A stretch of 55,858 bases of DNA from WRIS01 sp050945135 (GTDB lineage: Bacteria; Actinomycetota; Coriobacteriia; Coriobacteriales; Eggerthellaceae), in assembly GCA_050945135.1 (NCBI GenBank), contig JBMNSJ010000008.1, forward strand, positions 1 to 55,858. Direction: 5' to 3'. The notes beneath the pieces were generated by a model. That model was given only the letters and a program-made list of their open reading frames with translations. It made no database searches and was not told where the DNA came from. Of the stretch, positions 34,267-43,617 are shown one piece after another (the stretch's first letter is position 1; the number at the start of each line of letters is the position of its first letter). The position numbers and the translations under genes were made by a program.

Positions 34267-35484
34267 ATGGCTTTAAATGAATGTAGCTATTCAGATATTA
34301 CAATAAGCGATTACGATGCTTTGGTTGTTGGAAGTGGCTTTGCGGGAGGCGTTGTTGCCCGTGAGCTCGCAGAAAGAAATAACAGTAGAGTTCTCGTTGT
34401 AGAGAAGCGTTCTCATATTGGCGGTAACATGTATGACGAGCTCGACAAAGCAGGCATTCTAATACATCGATATGGTCCGCACATCTTCCATACCAACGAT
34501 AAGCGAGCTTTTGAATATATCCAGCGTTTCACTGATTGGCGTGATTATGAGCACACCGTGCTCGCAGACTGGTTTGGCACCTACATTCCTGTTCCCTTTA
34601 ACAAAAACTCAATGGAGATCGTTTTCGGGGAAGAGAAAGCAGCTCTTTATACTCAAAAACTGATTGACACCTTTGGTGATGAAGTGAAGGTTACCATCAA
34701 TGAGCTTCGCGAAATGAAAGATCCAGAGTTAACTGAAATCGCAGACTTCGTCTACAAAAATGTATTTTTGTATTACACGCAAAAACAATGGGGACTCACT
34801 CCAGAAGAGGTTGATCCAAGCGTGACAGCACGTGTTCCCGTTTTTATTTCGCGTGACAATCGCTATTTTCAAGACGCATATCAAGGTATGCCCCTGAACG
34901 GCTACACCACACTTTTCGAGAACATGCTCAATCACGAAAATATTGATATTTGTTTAAATACGGAAGCAGAAAGCATTCTCGAGCTGGTATTTCTTGACGA
35001 TGCAGAAGAGTCTCCTCTTACAGAAATTCGTCTAAAAGATACCGAATTTACCGGTCCTATTATTTATACCGGTCCGCTTGATGAGCTATTCCTTTCTCGC
35101 TTTGGTCGCTTGCCTTATCGAAGCCTAAGCTTTGAGTATGAAACCCTTGCACAAGAGCATGTATTACCTTGTGGTACGGTGAACTATACGGTGACTGAGG
35201 ATTACACTCGTGTTACTGAGTTCAAACATCTTACGGGACAAGAAAGCAATCTTACGACGATTATGAGGGAGTACTCACACTCCTACGATAATCCTAAAAA
35301 GCAAATTCCGTATTACGCGATTATTAATGATGAAAACGATGCGCATTATCAGCGTTATTTAAAACTGACAAGCGGTTTAGACAACTTTTATCCCTTAGGA
35401 CGTCTTGCGGAGTATCGTTACTACAATATGGATGTAATCATCGGACGTGCACTCGACCTCGCCGACAGCCTTTGTCGCTCATAA
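34267..35484 (+). CDS. glf: UDP-galactopyranose mutase
   Basis: It converts UDP-galactopyranose to UDP-galactofuranose, using reduced FAD, for cell-surface glycans. The 405-residue protein has the FAD-binding start YDALVVGSGFAGGVVARELAE, then VVEKRSHIGGNMYDE and the active-site histidine region GPHIFHTND. WTPxxVDPSVTAR-type YTQKQWGLTPEEVDPSV follows, and RYYNMDVIIGRALDLAD lies near the end. The ATG at 34267 is chosen because GGAGA precedes it; an ATG at 34252 would add five residues. It is followed after 15 bases by a glycosyltransferase. Confidence 0.95.
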   Translation: MALNECSYSDITISDYDALVVGSGFAGGVVARELAERNNSRVLVVEKRSHIGGNMYDELDKAGILIHRYGPHIFHTNDKRAFEYIQRFTDWRDYEHTVLADWFGTYIPVPFNKNSMEIVFGEEKAALYTQKLIDTFGDEVKVTINELREMKDPELTEIADFVYKNVFLYYTQKQWGLTPEEVDPSVTARVPVFISRDNRYFQDAYQGMPLNGYTTLFENMLNHENIDICLNTEAESILELVFLDDAEESPLTEIRLKDTEFTGPIIYTGPLDELFLSRFGRLPYRSLSFEYETLAQEHVLPCGTVNYTVTEDYTRVTEFKHLTGQESNLTTIMREYSHSYDNPKKQIPYYAIINDENDAHYQRYLKLTSGLDNFYPLGRLAEYRYYNMDVIIGRALDLADSLCRS

Positions 35485-35499
35485 AAGAAAAGTATACCT

Positions 35500-36522
35500 A
35501 TGAAAACAATCTCATTTGCGGTTCCGTGCTTCAACTCTGCTGAATACATGGATGTATGTATCGAATCCATTCTAAGCTGCGGAGAAGATATTGAAATCAT
35601 CATCGTAGATGACGGTTCAACGAAAGATAACACTGCCGAAAAGGCGCAGGAATGGGTTGCAGAATTTCCTGACATCATAAAGGCAGTTATTAAAGAAAAC
35701 GGAGGACATGGTTCTGCCGTTAATGCAGGTCTTGAGGTTGCTGAGGGATTGTATTTTAAGGTGGTAGACTCCGATGATTGGCTCGATGAGTCAGCCATGA
35801 AAAAAGTGATGGATTATCTTCGCCGCCAAATAGAGTGTCCTGATAGTACCGATCTTGTTATTGCAAACTATGTCTATGAAAAGGTGTGTGAGGGATCAAG
35901 AACGGTCATGCACTATCGCAATGTCTTACCTGAAGGACGCGAATTTGGATGGAATGATATAGGGCATTTTGGTCAAAGCCAGTATCTTCTCATGCATTCG
36001 GTCATTTATCGCACGGAGTTACTCAAAGAGATTGACTTAAAACTTCCTGAGCATTGTTTCTACGTAGACAATATCTTTGTATACGTACCTCTCCCTCACG
36101 TTAAAAGCGTCTATTACCTTGATCAAGATATGTATCGGTATTTCATCGGACGTGAAGATCAAAGCGTTAACGAAAATGTCATGATGAGTCGTATCGATCA
36201 GCAGTTGCGCATCACACGAATCATGATTGATTCAGTACGACTTCCTCAAGATGTACCATCCAAAAAGCTTGAGAGCTATATGGAGAACTATCTTTCAATG
36301 ATGATGTGTATTTGCTCGGTGTTCTTACGCATGCAAAACACACCAGAATCTGAAACAAAACGCGAAGAAATCTGGAACTATCTCTACGAAAAAGATCCTG
36401 CGCTCTGTAAACGCATTCGTCGTTCGGTTTTAAACGCGAGCGTTAATATTCCTACAGAGTTTGGTCGCCGCATTGGCCTATCCGGATATCGTCTTGCTCA
36501 GAAGATATTTAAATTTAACTAG
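35500..36522 (+). CDS. family 2 glycosyltransferase
   Basis: The 340-residue GT-A enzyme shows FAVPCFNSAEYMDVCI, the nucleotide-sugar motif IIIVDDGSTKDNT, GHGSAVNAGL and the metal-binding VVDSDDWLDE. Residues beyond about 230 are helical and specific to this subgroup. No membrane helix is evident. Its place right behind glf suggests that it transfers galactofuranose or works on the same surface glycan; that is inference. Its last codons overlap the end of the convergent dinB by four bases. Confidence 0.88.
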   Translation: MKTISFAVPCFNSAEYMDVCIESILSCGEDIEIIIVDDGSTKDNTAEKAQEWVAEFPDIIKAVIKENGGHGSAVNAGLEVAEGLYFKVVDSDDWLDESAMKKVMDYLRRQIECPDSTDLVIANYVYEKVCEGSRTVMHYRNVLPEGREFGWNDIGHFGQSQYLLMHSVIYRTELLKEIDLKLPEHCFYVDNIFVYVPLPHVKSVYYLDQDMYRYFIGREDQSVNENVMMSRIDQQLRITRIMIDSVRLPQDVPSKKLESYMENYLSMMMCICSVFLRMQNTPESETKREEIWNYLYEKDPALCKRIRRSVLNASVNIPTEFGRRIGLSGYRLAQKIFKFN

Positions 36523-37859
36523 GTATCTCGGTAGTCACTCGGATTTTTAGACCCTGAGCCGGTTATTCTCTTGCTCGTCTTCAGCTCGTAGCCGAACTGT
36601 ACTGCATTCTCGCCGAAGCGATCTTTGAGCTTATCGGTGGCATCCAGAAGACCAACTCTTTTATCGGGGCTGGATAGAGTCTCAGAATTGCATTCAATAT
36701 TAGAAATCTCATCAAAGTCGAAGAGCTGTTCTTGACTGAATTCTTTTTCGTCAAATCCTGTTATAGCTATCCCAAGAAGCCTCACAGGTATTCCTGGAGT
36801 CCATAATTGATTAAGCAGCTCAAGTGCAATAGGAGCAAAGTAGAGATCATCATCAGTTGCGCTATCTAGCCTTCTTTGGGCGTTTCGTAAGCTGCGATCG
36901 TCGTATCGAATCTTTACAGAAATCGTATGACCCTTTAGGCCTTTCGCACGCAATCGGCGACCCACTTTTGAAGCAATAGCATGTATTGCTGCTGAAACCT
37001 CTTCCAGCTGTGTGAGGTCGCTCGCAAAACTGATTTCATGCGAAACGGATTTTACTGCATCCTGGGTGTCGATAGGGGAGTCATCCATTCCCGAAGCTCT
37101 TAGAAACATAGTGTTACCGTTTTTACCAAAGAGGCTTACCATATAATCTTGACCTGCAGATACTATATCGCCCAGCGTTTCTATTCCATGTTGATGTAGC
37201 CTGGCTTCTCCCGATGCACCAATGCCCGAAAGCGCGCGCACAGGCAGGGGAGAAAGAAATTCGGTTTCGCGTCCGGGATACACTACGGTAATACCTCGAG
37301 GCTTATCCATGTCAGAAGCTATTTTGGCAATCGTTTTTGAGCTTCCGATACCAATTGAAGCGCTAATTCCCAACTTTTCTATTTCTTTTTGGATCCACCG
37401 AGCTATGTTTACAGGATGTTCGGTGTTATGCGCTGTCGGGCTGACATCAACAAAGGCCTCATCAATGCTCACCTGCTGAACGAATGGACTCACACAATTT
37501 AGGATGTCCATAACCTTGGCCGACATCTCTTTGTATCGAGCATGGTTTCCATGAGTCCAGATAGCATTCGGGCAAAGGCTGTTTGCTGTTGAAGCCGCCA
37601 TTGCCGACCGAACCCCAAAAACACGCGCCTCATAAGAAGCAGTAGAAACAACACCTCGTTTATCGGCATCTCCTCCGACGATTACCGGTTTTCCGCGCCA
37701 AGCAGGATGATCCAGCTGCTCAACTGCTGCAAAAAAGGCATCGAGGTCCACCAAAAGGATAGCCGGGCCACACCACCTTGATAACAATTCAGCATCAGCA
37801 AAATTATCACCATCGTAACGAGGGTTTCTCCCTTTATTGTTATGTAGTGCATCATTCAT
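36519..37859 (-). CDS. dinB: DNA polymerase IV (Y family)
   Basis: A translesion polymerase without proofreading. The 446-residue protein has the first metal site ILLVDLDAFFAAVEQ, the PVIVGGDADKRGVVSTASYEAR fingers, the second metal site VSIDEAFVDVSP, the helix-hairpin-helix LPVRALSGIGASGEARL, and a little-finger domain (VSHEISFASDLT). About 30 extra residues precede the catalytic core; ATG at 37859 is the only good start in frame. The C-terminus lacks an obvious beta-clamp consensus that I can define. I see no SOS box upstream. Confidence 0.93.
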   Translation of the reverse strand: MNDALHNNKGRNPRYDGDNFADAELLSRWCGPAILLVDLDAFFAAVEQLDHPAWRGKPVIVGGDADKRGVVSTASYEARVFGVRSAMAASTANSLCPNAIWTHGNHARYKEMSAKVMDILNCVSPFVQQVSIDEAFVDVSPTAHNTEHPVNIARWIQKEIEKLGISASIGIGSSKTIAKIASDMDKPRGITVVYPGRETEFLSPLPVRALSGIGASGEARLHQHGIETLGDIVSAGQDYMVSLFGKNGNTMFLRASGMDDSPIDTQDAVKSVSHEISFASDLTQLEEVSAAIHAIASKVGRRLRAKGLKGHTISVKIRYDDRSLRNAQRRLDSATDDDLYFAPIALELLNQLWTPGIPVRLLGIAITGFDEKEFSQEQLFDFDEISNIECNSETLSSPDKRVGLLDATDKLKDRFGENAVQFGYELKTSKRITGSGSKNPSDYRDT

Positions 37860-37955
37860 AATCGAAATCAGTCTAACATGTAGGCAATTGGCGCGATATC
37901 TGTGTTAGGATAATGCCCTTGAGATTCTTAGGGGTAAGAATAGAAAGGTAGGGGA

Positions 37956-39092
37956 ATGTCTGGAATATTTAGTATTAACTCAAGCTCTAATGTACGTAGC
38001 TCAACAATGACATTGCCTGATCAACCCCTGTATTTACCTTATGAACTTCGCACCGAAATGAATTGGATTGATTTCTCTTCAACAATTAATCCCTTAGGCA
38101 CCCCTAAATCGTTTATTCAATCGATACATTCATCTATTGTAGATGGAGAACTTGAATACACTCCTGATCGCGATGCACAAACTTTACGTGCCTCTCTCGG
38201 AAAGTACTTCGGACTTCCAGCAAATTCTTTTTTATGTGGTTCTTCAGTAAGCAGCATGATTCAAGCTGCTGCACAAACCTATCAACCATGCACTGTTGGA
38301 ATTTCGGTTCCTTCTCCTATTGAATACTCTTTAGCTGTCGCTAATGCCGGTCACGAGCTTACTGAACTTGCTAGCCATCATTCGTTTGTTGTACCAACCG
38401 CTCATGCAGCACAACGTGGAGGCATTGTATTTGATGCTGCCATACTTGCAAATCCTAGCTATCCTACCTCGCGTTTGCTTTCACGAAGCACTCTTCTCGA
38501 TTATCTAGAAACGTGTAAGTGGGTTATCGTCGATGAATCGCTCATCGAGCTCACCTTGGGTGGCGCAAGTATGATTGATTTGACGCAATATCATCAGAAT
38601 TTAATTATTGTGCGCTCTTTCGCTAACACCTTTGCCATGCCGGGTATTCCTATTAGCTACTGCATAGCGCACCCCGATACTATTGCTCAGATACAGCACT
38701 TTTTCGACAGCTCAAGCATTTCTATGTTTTCAGAAGTCTTGGCAAAAACCATGCTTGATGAGGATGATTATCTTGAAGAAACTCGAGATGTCTTAGAATC
38801 AGAAATTCCTTGGATGCAATGCATGCTCAATCTTATTCCAGGAATTCAGATATTTCCTGCAGAGTCAAACTTCGTCATGTGTTCTTTTGAACTAAACGAT
38901 CTCATGGATTTAGCGATATCAAATACCGACGAGCTCGTGCTTCGTTTACAGCTAGCTGGATTCTTGGTAAAGAAGCTCGAAGGAATGCCAGGCATTCTAT
39001 CAAATAAGTATTTCTGCGTAGCCGTGCGTGCGCGTGAAGACAACGAGAAGCTTCTGCAAGCAATACGTAGAATTGTGATTAAGCGCAGGTAG
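37956..39092 (+). CDS. CobD/HisC-like aminotransferase-fold protein without PLP lysine
   Basis: The 378-residue protein follows the class I/II aminotransferase pattern of threonine-phosphate decarboxylase and HisC: INPLGTP, YTPDRDAQTLRASLGKYFGL, NPSYPTS (usually NPxNPTG), IVDESLIELT with the pyridine-nitrogen aspartate, and a C-terminal VAVRAREDNEKLL. In the PLP segment it reads RSFANTFAMPGIPISY where homologues have RSxTKxxAxPGLRLGY. The Schiff-base lysine is N224, the phosphate-binding arginine is P232 and the next glycine is S234. It therefore cannot form the normal internal aldimine. A ribosome site (GAAAGGTAGGGG) and full length show that the gene is kept. It is either a non-enzymatic relative or decaying. 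No cobalamin or histidine genes are nearby. Confidence 0.75.
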   Translation: MSGIFSINSSSNVRSSTMTLPDQPLYLPYELRTEMNWIDFSSTINPLGTPKSFIQSIHSSIVDGELEYTPDRDAQTLRASLGKYFGLPANSFLCGSSVSSMIQAAAQTYQPCTVGISVPSPIEYSLAVANAGHELTELASHHSFVVPTAHAAQRGGIVFDAAILANPSYPTSRLLSRSTLLDYLETCKWVIVDESLIELTLGGASMIDLTQYHQNLIIVRSFANTFAMPGIPISYCIAHPDTIAQIQHFFDSSSISMFSEVLAKTMLDEDDYLEETRDVLESEIPWMQCMLNLIPGIQIFPAESNFVMCSFELNDLMDLAISNTDELVLRLQLAGFLVKKLEGMPGILSNKYFCVAVRAREDNEKLLQAIRRIVIKRR

Positions 39093-39113
39093 TGTTTGCG
39101 GTTTGAGTCTTCT

Positions 39114-39986
39114 TTAGTCTCTCGACTCAGCGAGGAAGAAAAGAGCTAGAGTTCCAGGACCAGAATGTGCGCCAATGACTGGATCGACATAGTTGATCAC
39201 AAAATCCGTTACACCAAACTCTTCGCGAATCTTATCGGCAACGTATTCTGCATCCTCTATGCAATCGCCATGGTTAATAAAAATGGTTTGAGTTGAGGGA
39301 TCGATTGCTGTTTTGTGCATATGTTCAACAAGGGCATTAAGGCTCTTTTTGCGTCCACGAACTTTTTCTTGGGGGATTAAGTGTCCTTCATTGTCAACGT
39401 GCAATACCGGCTTAATGTTGAGCATCGTACCCGCCCAAGCGCTTGTGCGAGAAACGCGCCCACCGCGAAACAGAAACATTAAGTCATCTACGGTAAACCA
39501 GTGGGCAAGTTTGAGGCGATTATCTCGTACCCAGCTTTCTACCTCCTCAATAGATGCTCCCTCTTGTGCTTTCTTTACAGCATGAAAGACAAGTAAGCCT
39601 TGACCACCGGAAGCGGCAAAGGTGTCAATTGAAATAATTTTTCTGTCTGGATACTCTTCTTTGAGGTTGTTAAGCATAATGGATATAGCTTCATATGTTC
39701 CAGAAAGCCCACTCGAAAAGCCCAGGTAGAGAATATCTTTTCCATCATCAAGAAGCTCTCTAAAGAGCTTTTTCGTCTCATCAAGATGGGGAAGTGAAGT
39801 GGTGATAACTTTGCCATCTCGCATCATAGTGTAAAACTGCTGAAGGTCAGTGTGTTGGCCTTTGAGATAGCTGTGATACTCTTTTCCGTCAATCATAAAA
39901 GTTAAAGGCAGAATATGGAGACCGTTACTCTCTATGTAGTCTTCGGTAAGGTTGCTACTAGAGTCCGTCACGATTTCGAAATTCAT
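39114..39986 (-). CDS. DegV family fatty-acid-binding protein
   Basis: DegV/FakB proteins bind a fatty acid and, in Firmicutes, present it to the kinase FakA. The 290-residue protein starts MNFEIVTDSSSNLTEDYIE, shows ITTSLPHLDETKKLF, the fatty-acid carboxylate loop GFSSGLSGTYEAI, and FRGGRVSRTSAW. The start at 39986 is clear from AGGAGG directly upstream; longer in-frame extensions to 40121 have no support. No fakA is in the window, so the partner is unknown. Confidence 0.9.
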   Translation of the reverse strand: MNFEIVTDSSSNLTEDYIESNGLHILPLTFMIDGKEYHSYLKGQHTDLQQFYTMMRDGKVITTSLPHLDETKKLFRELLDDGKDILYLGFSSGLSGTYEAISIMLNNLKEEYPDRKIISIDTFAASGGQGLLVFHAVKKAQEGASIEEVESWVRDNRLKLAHWFTVDDLMFLFRGGRVSRTSAWAGTMLNIKPVLHVDNEGHLIPQEKVRGRKKSLNALVEHMHKTAIDPSTQTIFINHGDCIEDAEYVADKIREEFGVTDFVINYVDPVIGAHSGPGTLALFFLAESRD

Positions 39987-40128
39987 GTTGCCTCCTAGGC
40001 TTGTTGTCGTAGATGATACTTTCAAAGGGACTTTTAGCATTTTAGAACGGGCTGTGAAATAAGTCCATTCGTATATGTCGCAATTCTGAAAACCTTTCTC
40101 GCCACGCAAGAAGAATTGCATTAGCAGG

Positions 40129-40134
40129 TATAAT
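40129..40134 (+). promoter_or_regulatory. -10 box of ileS
   Basis: TATAAT 57 bases before the GTG start of ileS. The resulting leader of about 50 nt is too short for a T-box and contains no AGGGTGGNACCGCG motif. Confidence 0.45.
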
Positions 40135-40191
40135 GAATCAGTTTGAATGAACCAATTGACTCCCGTTTTTTTATGAAAGGTATGACTTCAC

Positions 40192-43035
40192 GTGGCTACT
40201 AGCTATAAAGATACTATGAATCTTCCGCAGACCGACTTCGCTATGAGAGCGAATCTTCCTGAAAACGAACCAAAGAGACTCGAAAAATGGGAGAAAGAAG
40301 ATATTTACTGGGAGGTATTACGCAAGAATAAAAACGGGGAGCCCTTTATTCTCCATGATGGCCCACCTTATGCAAACGGACCAATCCATATCGGGCATTC
40401 ATTCAATAAAATTCTTAAAGACTTTGTTATCAAGAGCCATGCTCAAAGAGGTCGATATACTCCCTACATCCCTGGTTGGGATTGCCACGGGCAGCCTATT
40501 GAGCATATGGTTGAAAAGAAACTAGGACCCGAAAAGATGGCTAAAATAGACCAGCCAACTTTGAGGCGTTTGTGTCGCGAGTGGGCGGAAAAATACGTCG
40601 AGATACAAAAAGATGGCTTTAAACGACTTGGCGTAAGTGCCGACTGGGATCATCCTTACTTAACCTACGTTCCCGAATACGAAGCTGGTAACGTTGAGAT
40701 ATTTAAGAAGTTGTATCTGGACGGCTCTATTTATCGTGGTCGTAAGCCAATTCACTGGTGTATGAGGTGTCACACAGCTTTAGCAGAGGCAGAAATCGAA
40801 TACTCTGATGAAGTCAGTGATTCAATCTATGTGAAGTTTAATCTCATAGACACGCCAAGTGCTTTTGCAAGTGCGAATTTACCAGTTAAGCTTGTTATTT
40901 GGACGACTACACCCTGGACTCTTCCCGCAAACGTAGCTGTTTCCCTAGCTCCTGAAGCTTATTACATTGCCGTGAACGTACACGATGAGCTGCTTATTAT
41001 TGCTGAAGAGCTGCTCGAATCGGTATCGGAGGCTGCTGGTTGGGATGCAGTTCAAACTATCAACGATGCATCAGGCGAGCCTGTACGCGTAAAGGGTCAA
41101 GAGCTCGAAGGCTTACACTACGATCTTCCCATCTTCCCTGGTGAAAAGCAGGGTCTTGTCATTGTGGGCGATCACGTAGAGCTTTCTACAGGTACCGGTG
41201 CTGTGCATACGGCTCCTGGCCATGGTGAAGAAGACTATTTGGTTGGTCTAAAGTATGACCTGCCAATTGTTATGCCTGTTAACGATAGCGGAGAATTTGA
41301 TTTAGGCGGCGGGCCTTTTCAGGGAATGAATGTATGGGATGCCAATCCTAAAATTATTGCGTGGCTCGATGAGCGGGGTGCGCTACTTGCTTCGCAAAAA
41401 ATATCACACAGTTATCCACACTGCTGGCGTTGTCACGAACCGGTAATTTTTCGCGCAACTGATCAATGGTTTGTCTCAATGGACAAAACGAATCTTCGCG
41501 AAAAAACGCTCAAAAGCATCAACGAAGAAGTGCGTTGGATACCAGAATGGGCATCAAATCGCATCGGTTCTATGGTGCAGGATCGTCCCGATTGGTGTAT
41601 ATCACGCCAACGTTCTTGGGGTGTTCCCATTCCGGTGTTTAAGTGTGAAACCTGCGGTGAAGTAGTTGCTACCGCTGAAACCTTCGATGCAGTTATCGAA
41701 CTTTTTAGAACGGAGGGTGCAGACGCGTGGTTTACGAAAAAGCCTAATGAGTACCTTCCTGAAGGCACGGTGTGCGCACACTGCGGTTCAAGTGATTTAT
41801 CGCCAGAAAAAGACATCCTGGATGTTTGGTGGGAGAGCGGCGTAAGCCATACCAGCGTTTTACGTTATCGCGAAAGCGAGGGTATGCAATTTCCTGCCGA
41901 TATGTATCTTGAAGGATCTGACCAGCACCGAGGCTGGTTTCAGTCTTCTATTCTGACGAGTGTTGGTGCATATGGTGTTGCACCTTACAAGTCAGTAATG
42001 CACTGCGGTTTTACCATGGATGCTGAGGGCAAAAAAATGTCTAAATCAGCTGGAAACGGAGTAGATCCTGCCGACGTTATGAAGCAAAGCGGTGCAGATG
42101 TTTTGCGCTTATGGGTCTCAAGCGTTGATTATTCCCAGGACGTGAATATCGGGGACGAAATTCTGCAAAGAACCAGTGAGGCATATCGTCGCATTCGAAA
42201 TACTTACCGTTTCTTATTGGGAAATCTCTCTGATTTTGATTATCGGAAGCACATTGTTTCGGATTGGGATGCTCTGGAGCCCATCGATCAGTGGGCTATG
42301 GTTCGCATCAAGCAGCTTCTTAATGAGGTTGAAACAGCATATGATGCCTATAAGTTCCATGTGGTATATCGAAATGTATATGAATACATCATTAACGATC
42401 TTTCTGCGATTTATATGGATGTATGCAAAGATCGCCTCTACTCGGAAGCGCCAAACTCTCCGTTACGTCGTAGCGCCCAAACGGTGCTGCTCAACATTCT
42501 TGAGACTCTCGTTCGCGTTATGGCACCAATTCTTACCTTCACAACAGATGAAGTTTGGGAATCTTATCCAAAGGGCTTGCAAAGCGAAGAAGGACACCCA
42601 AGTAATGTTAGATTGGCTGGATGGCCCGAAGAAACAGACTTCGTTCCAAGTATCCCAGTCGATGCAGGAAGCAAGCTTTCTTCTGATTTTGAGACAATAC
42701 TTGAGGTTCGCGAAACGGTTATGAAAGCACTTGAGGCTGCACGCGGAGAAAAGCTTATCAATAAGAGTCAAGAGGCAGTTGTCGAGCTTAGCGCACCTAG
42801 CAATGTTCTTGATGTCTTGCGGGCGTATAGTTCAGAAATCTTTGAAGAACTCTTTATCGTTGCGAAAGTTGAGTTTGTGGAGGGCGCAGAGATTGCGGTT
42901 GGTATCACTCGCTCCAATCTAGAGAAATGCCCTCGTTGCTGGAACTATCGTGAGCTTGGTACTGTTGAAGCACACAGTGATGTATGTGCAAGATGCGCAG
43001 AAGCATTGAACGTTGTAGCTGGAACAGAGGCATAG
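40192..43035 (+). CDS. ileS: isoleucyl-tRNA synthetase
   Basis: It charges tRNA-Ile. The 947-residue class I enzyme has DGPPYANGPIHIGH (HIGH at 66-69) and KKMSKSAGNG (KMSKS at 615-619). An editing domain with TTPWTLPANVAVS and GTGAVHTAPGHGEEDY lies between. The C-terminus has a zinc site CPRCWNY...CARC as in bacterial-type IleRS. The GTG start has GAAAGG ten bases before it. lspA follows after nine bases, and rluD after that: ileS-lspA-rluD is a common order. Confidence 0.97.
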   Translation: MATSYKDTMNLPQTDFAMRANLPENEPKRLEKWEKEDIYWEVLRKNKNGEPFILHDGPPYANGPIHIGHSFNKILKDFVIKSHAQRGRYTPYIPGWDCHGQPIEHMVEKKLGPEKMAKIDQPTLRRLCREWAEKYVEIQKDGFKRLGVSADWDHPYLTYVPEYEAGNVEIFKKLYLDGSIYRGRKPIHWCMRCHTALAEAEIEYSDEVSDSIYVKFNLIDTPSAFASANLPVKLVIWTTTPWTLPANVAVSLAPEAYYIAVNVHDELLIIAEELLESVSEAAGWDAVQTINDASGEPVRVKGQELEGLHYDLPIFPGEKQGLVIVGDHVELSTGTGAVHTAPGHGEEDYLVGLKYDLPIVMPVNDSGEFDLGGGPFQGMNVWDANPKIIAWLDERGALLASQKISHSYPHCWRCHEPVIFRATDQWFVSMDKTNLREKTLKSINEEVRWIPEWASNRIGSMVQDRPDWCISRQRSWGVPIPVFKCETCGEVVATAETFDAVIELFRTEGADAWFTKKPNEYLPEGTVCAHCGSSDLSPEKDILDVWWESGVSHTSVLRYRESEGMQFPADMYLEGSDQHRGWFQSSILTSVGAYGVAPYKSVMHCGFTMDAEGKKMSKSAGNGVDPADVMKQSGADVLRLWVSSVDYSQDVNIGDEILQRTSEAYRRIRNTYRFLLGNLSDFDYRKHIVSDWDALEPIDQWAMVRIKQLLNEVETAYDAYKFHVVYRNVYEYIINDLSAIYMDVCKDRLYSEAPNSPLRRSAQTVLLNILETLVRVMAPILTFTTDEVWESYPKGLQSEEGHPSNVRLAGWPEETDFVPSIPVDAGSKLSSDFETILEVRETVMKALEAARGEKLINKSQEAVVELSAPSNVLDVLRAYSSEIFEELFIVAKVEFVEGAEIAVGITRSNLEKCPRCWNYRELGTVEAHSDVCARCAEALNVVAGTEA

Positions 43036-43044
43036 AATCAGCTC

Positions 43045-43617
43045 GTGTCGTCTACCTCTAAAAAAACGATGGAAACTACAACCAGAACAGGCTCTCGTCG
43101 TGGTCGCAATTGCATGATTTTTGCTGTGATTGCCCTCATGTGGTTGGGCTTCGATATTGCAAGCAAGCACTATTTTACACAAGCGTTTGCTGAAAACAGC
43201 GTGACGAGCGAGTCTGTCTTAGGCTTATTTCAGTTCACGCTTGTGCATAACACAGGAGCTGCCTGGGGTATATTTGGCGATTCTACCGAGGCACTTGCCA
43301 TTACTTCATTGGTGGTCTCAGCACTTCTACTTTGCTATTTCCTGGTCATATCTGCTCGCGCAAATAGTGTAGAAGTTATCGGACTATCTCTTATTATTGC
43401 TGGTGGCATAGGCAATGCTATCGATCGATTTAGTCTGGGTTATGTTGTTGATTTTATTGAATTCAGCTTCATTGATTTTCCGGTTTTTAATATTGCTGAC
43501 ATCGGCGTAACCTGCGGGTTTGTAATTCTTTTGATTGGAATTGTTCTCTCTTGGCGCATAGAGGATAAGGCAAGAAAGCAAGATACAGACAGTGTGGGAG
43601 AGGGGGCTGAGCAGTAG
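43045..43617 (+). CDS. lspA: lipoprotein signal peptidase
   Basis: LspA cuts the signal peptide of prolipoproteins in the membrane. The 190-residue protein has four hydrophobic helices. The two catalytic aspartates are in GNAIDRFSLGYVVDFIEF and VFNIADIGVTCGF. The GTG at 43045 has no good ribosome site and is nine bases after ileS, so coupled translation is likely; an ATG at 43069 is an alternative. The charged first 25 residues are not conserved. Its stop codon overlaps the next start by one base. Confidence 0.93.
   Translation: MSSTSKKTMETTTRTGSRRGRNCMIFAVIALMWLGFDIASKHYFTQAFAENSVTSESVLGLFQFTLVHNTGAAWGIFGDSTEALAITSLVVSALLLCYFLVISARANSVEVIGLSLIIAGGIGNAIDRFSLGYVVDFIEFSFIDFPVFNIADIGVTCGFVILLIGIVLSWRIEDKARKQDTDSVGEGAEQ

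Noticed and set aside
40135..40191. T-box riboswitch in front of ileS
   Set aside because: The leader is only about 50 nt and lacks the AGGGTGGNACCGCG element and a specifier stem.
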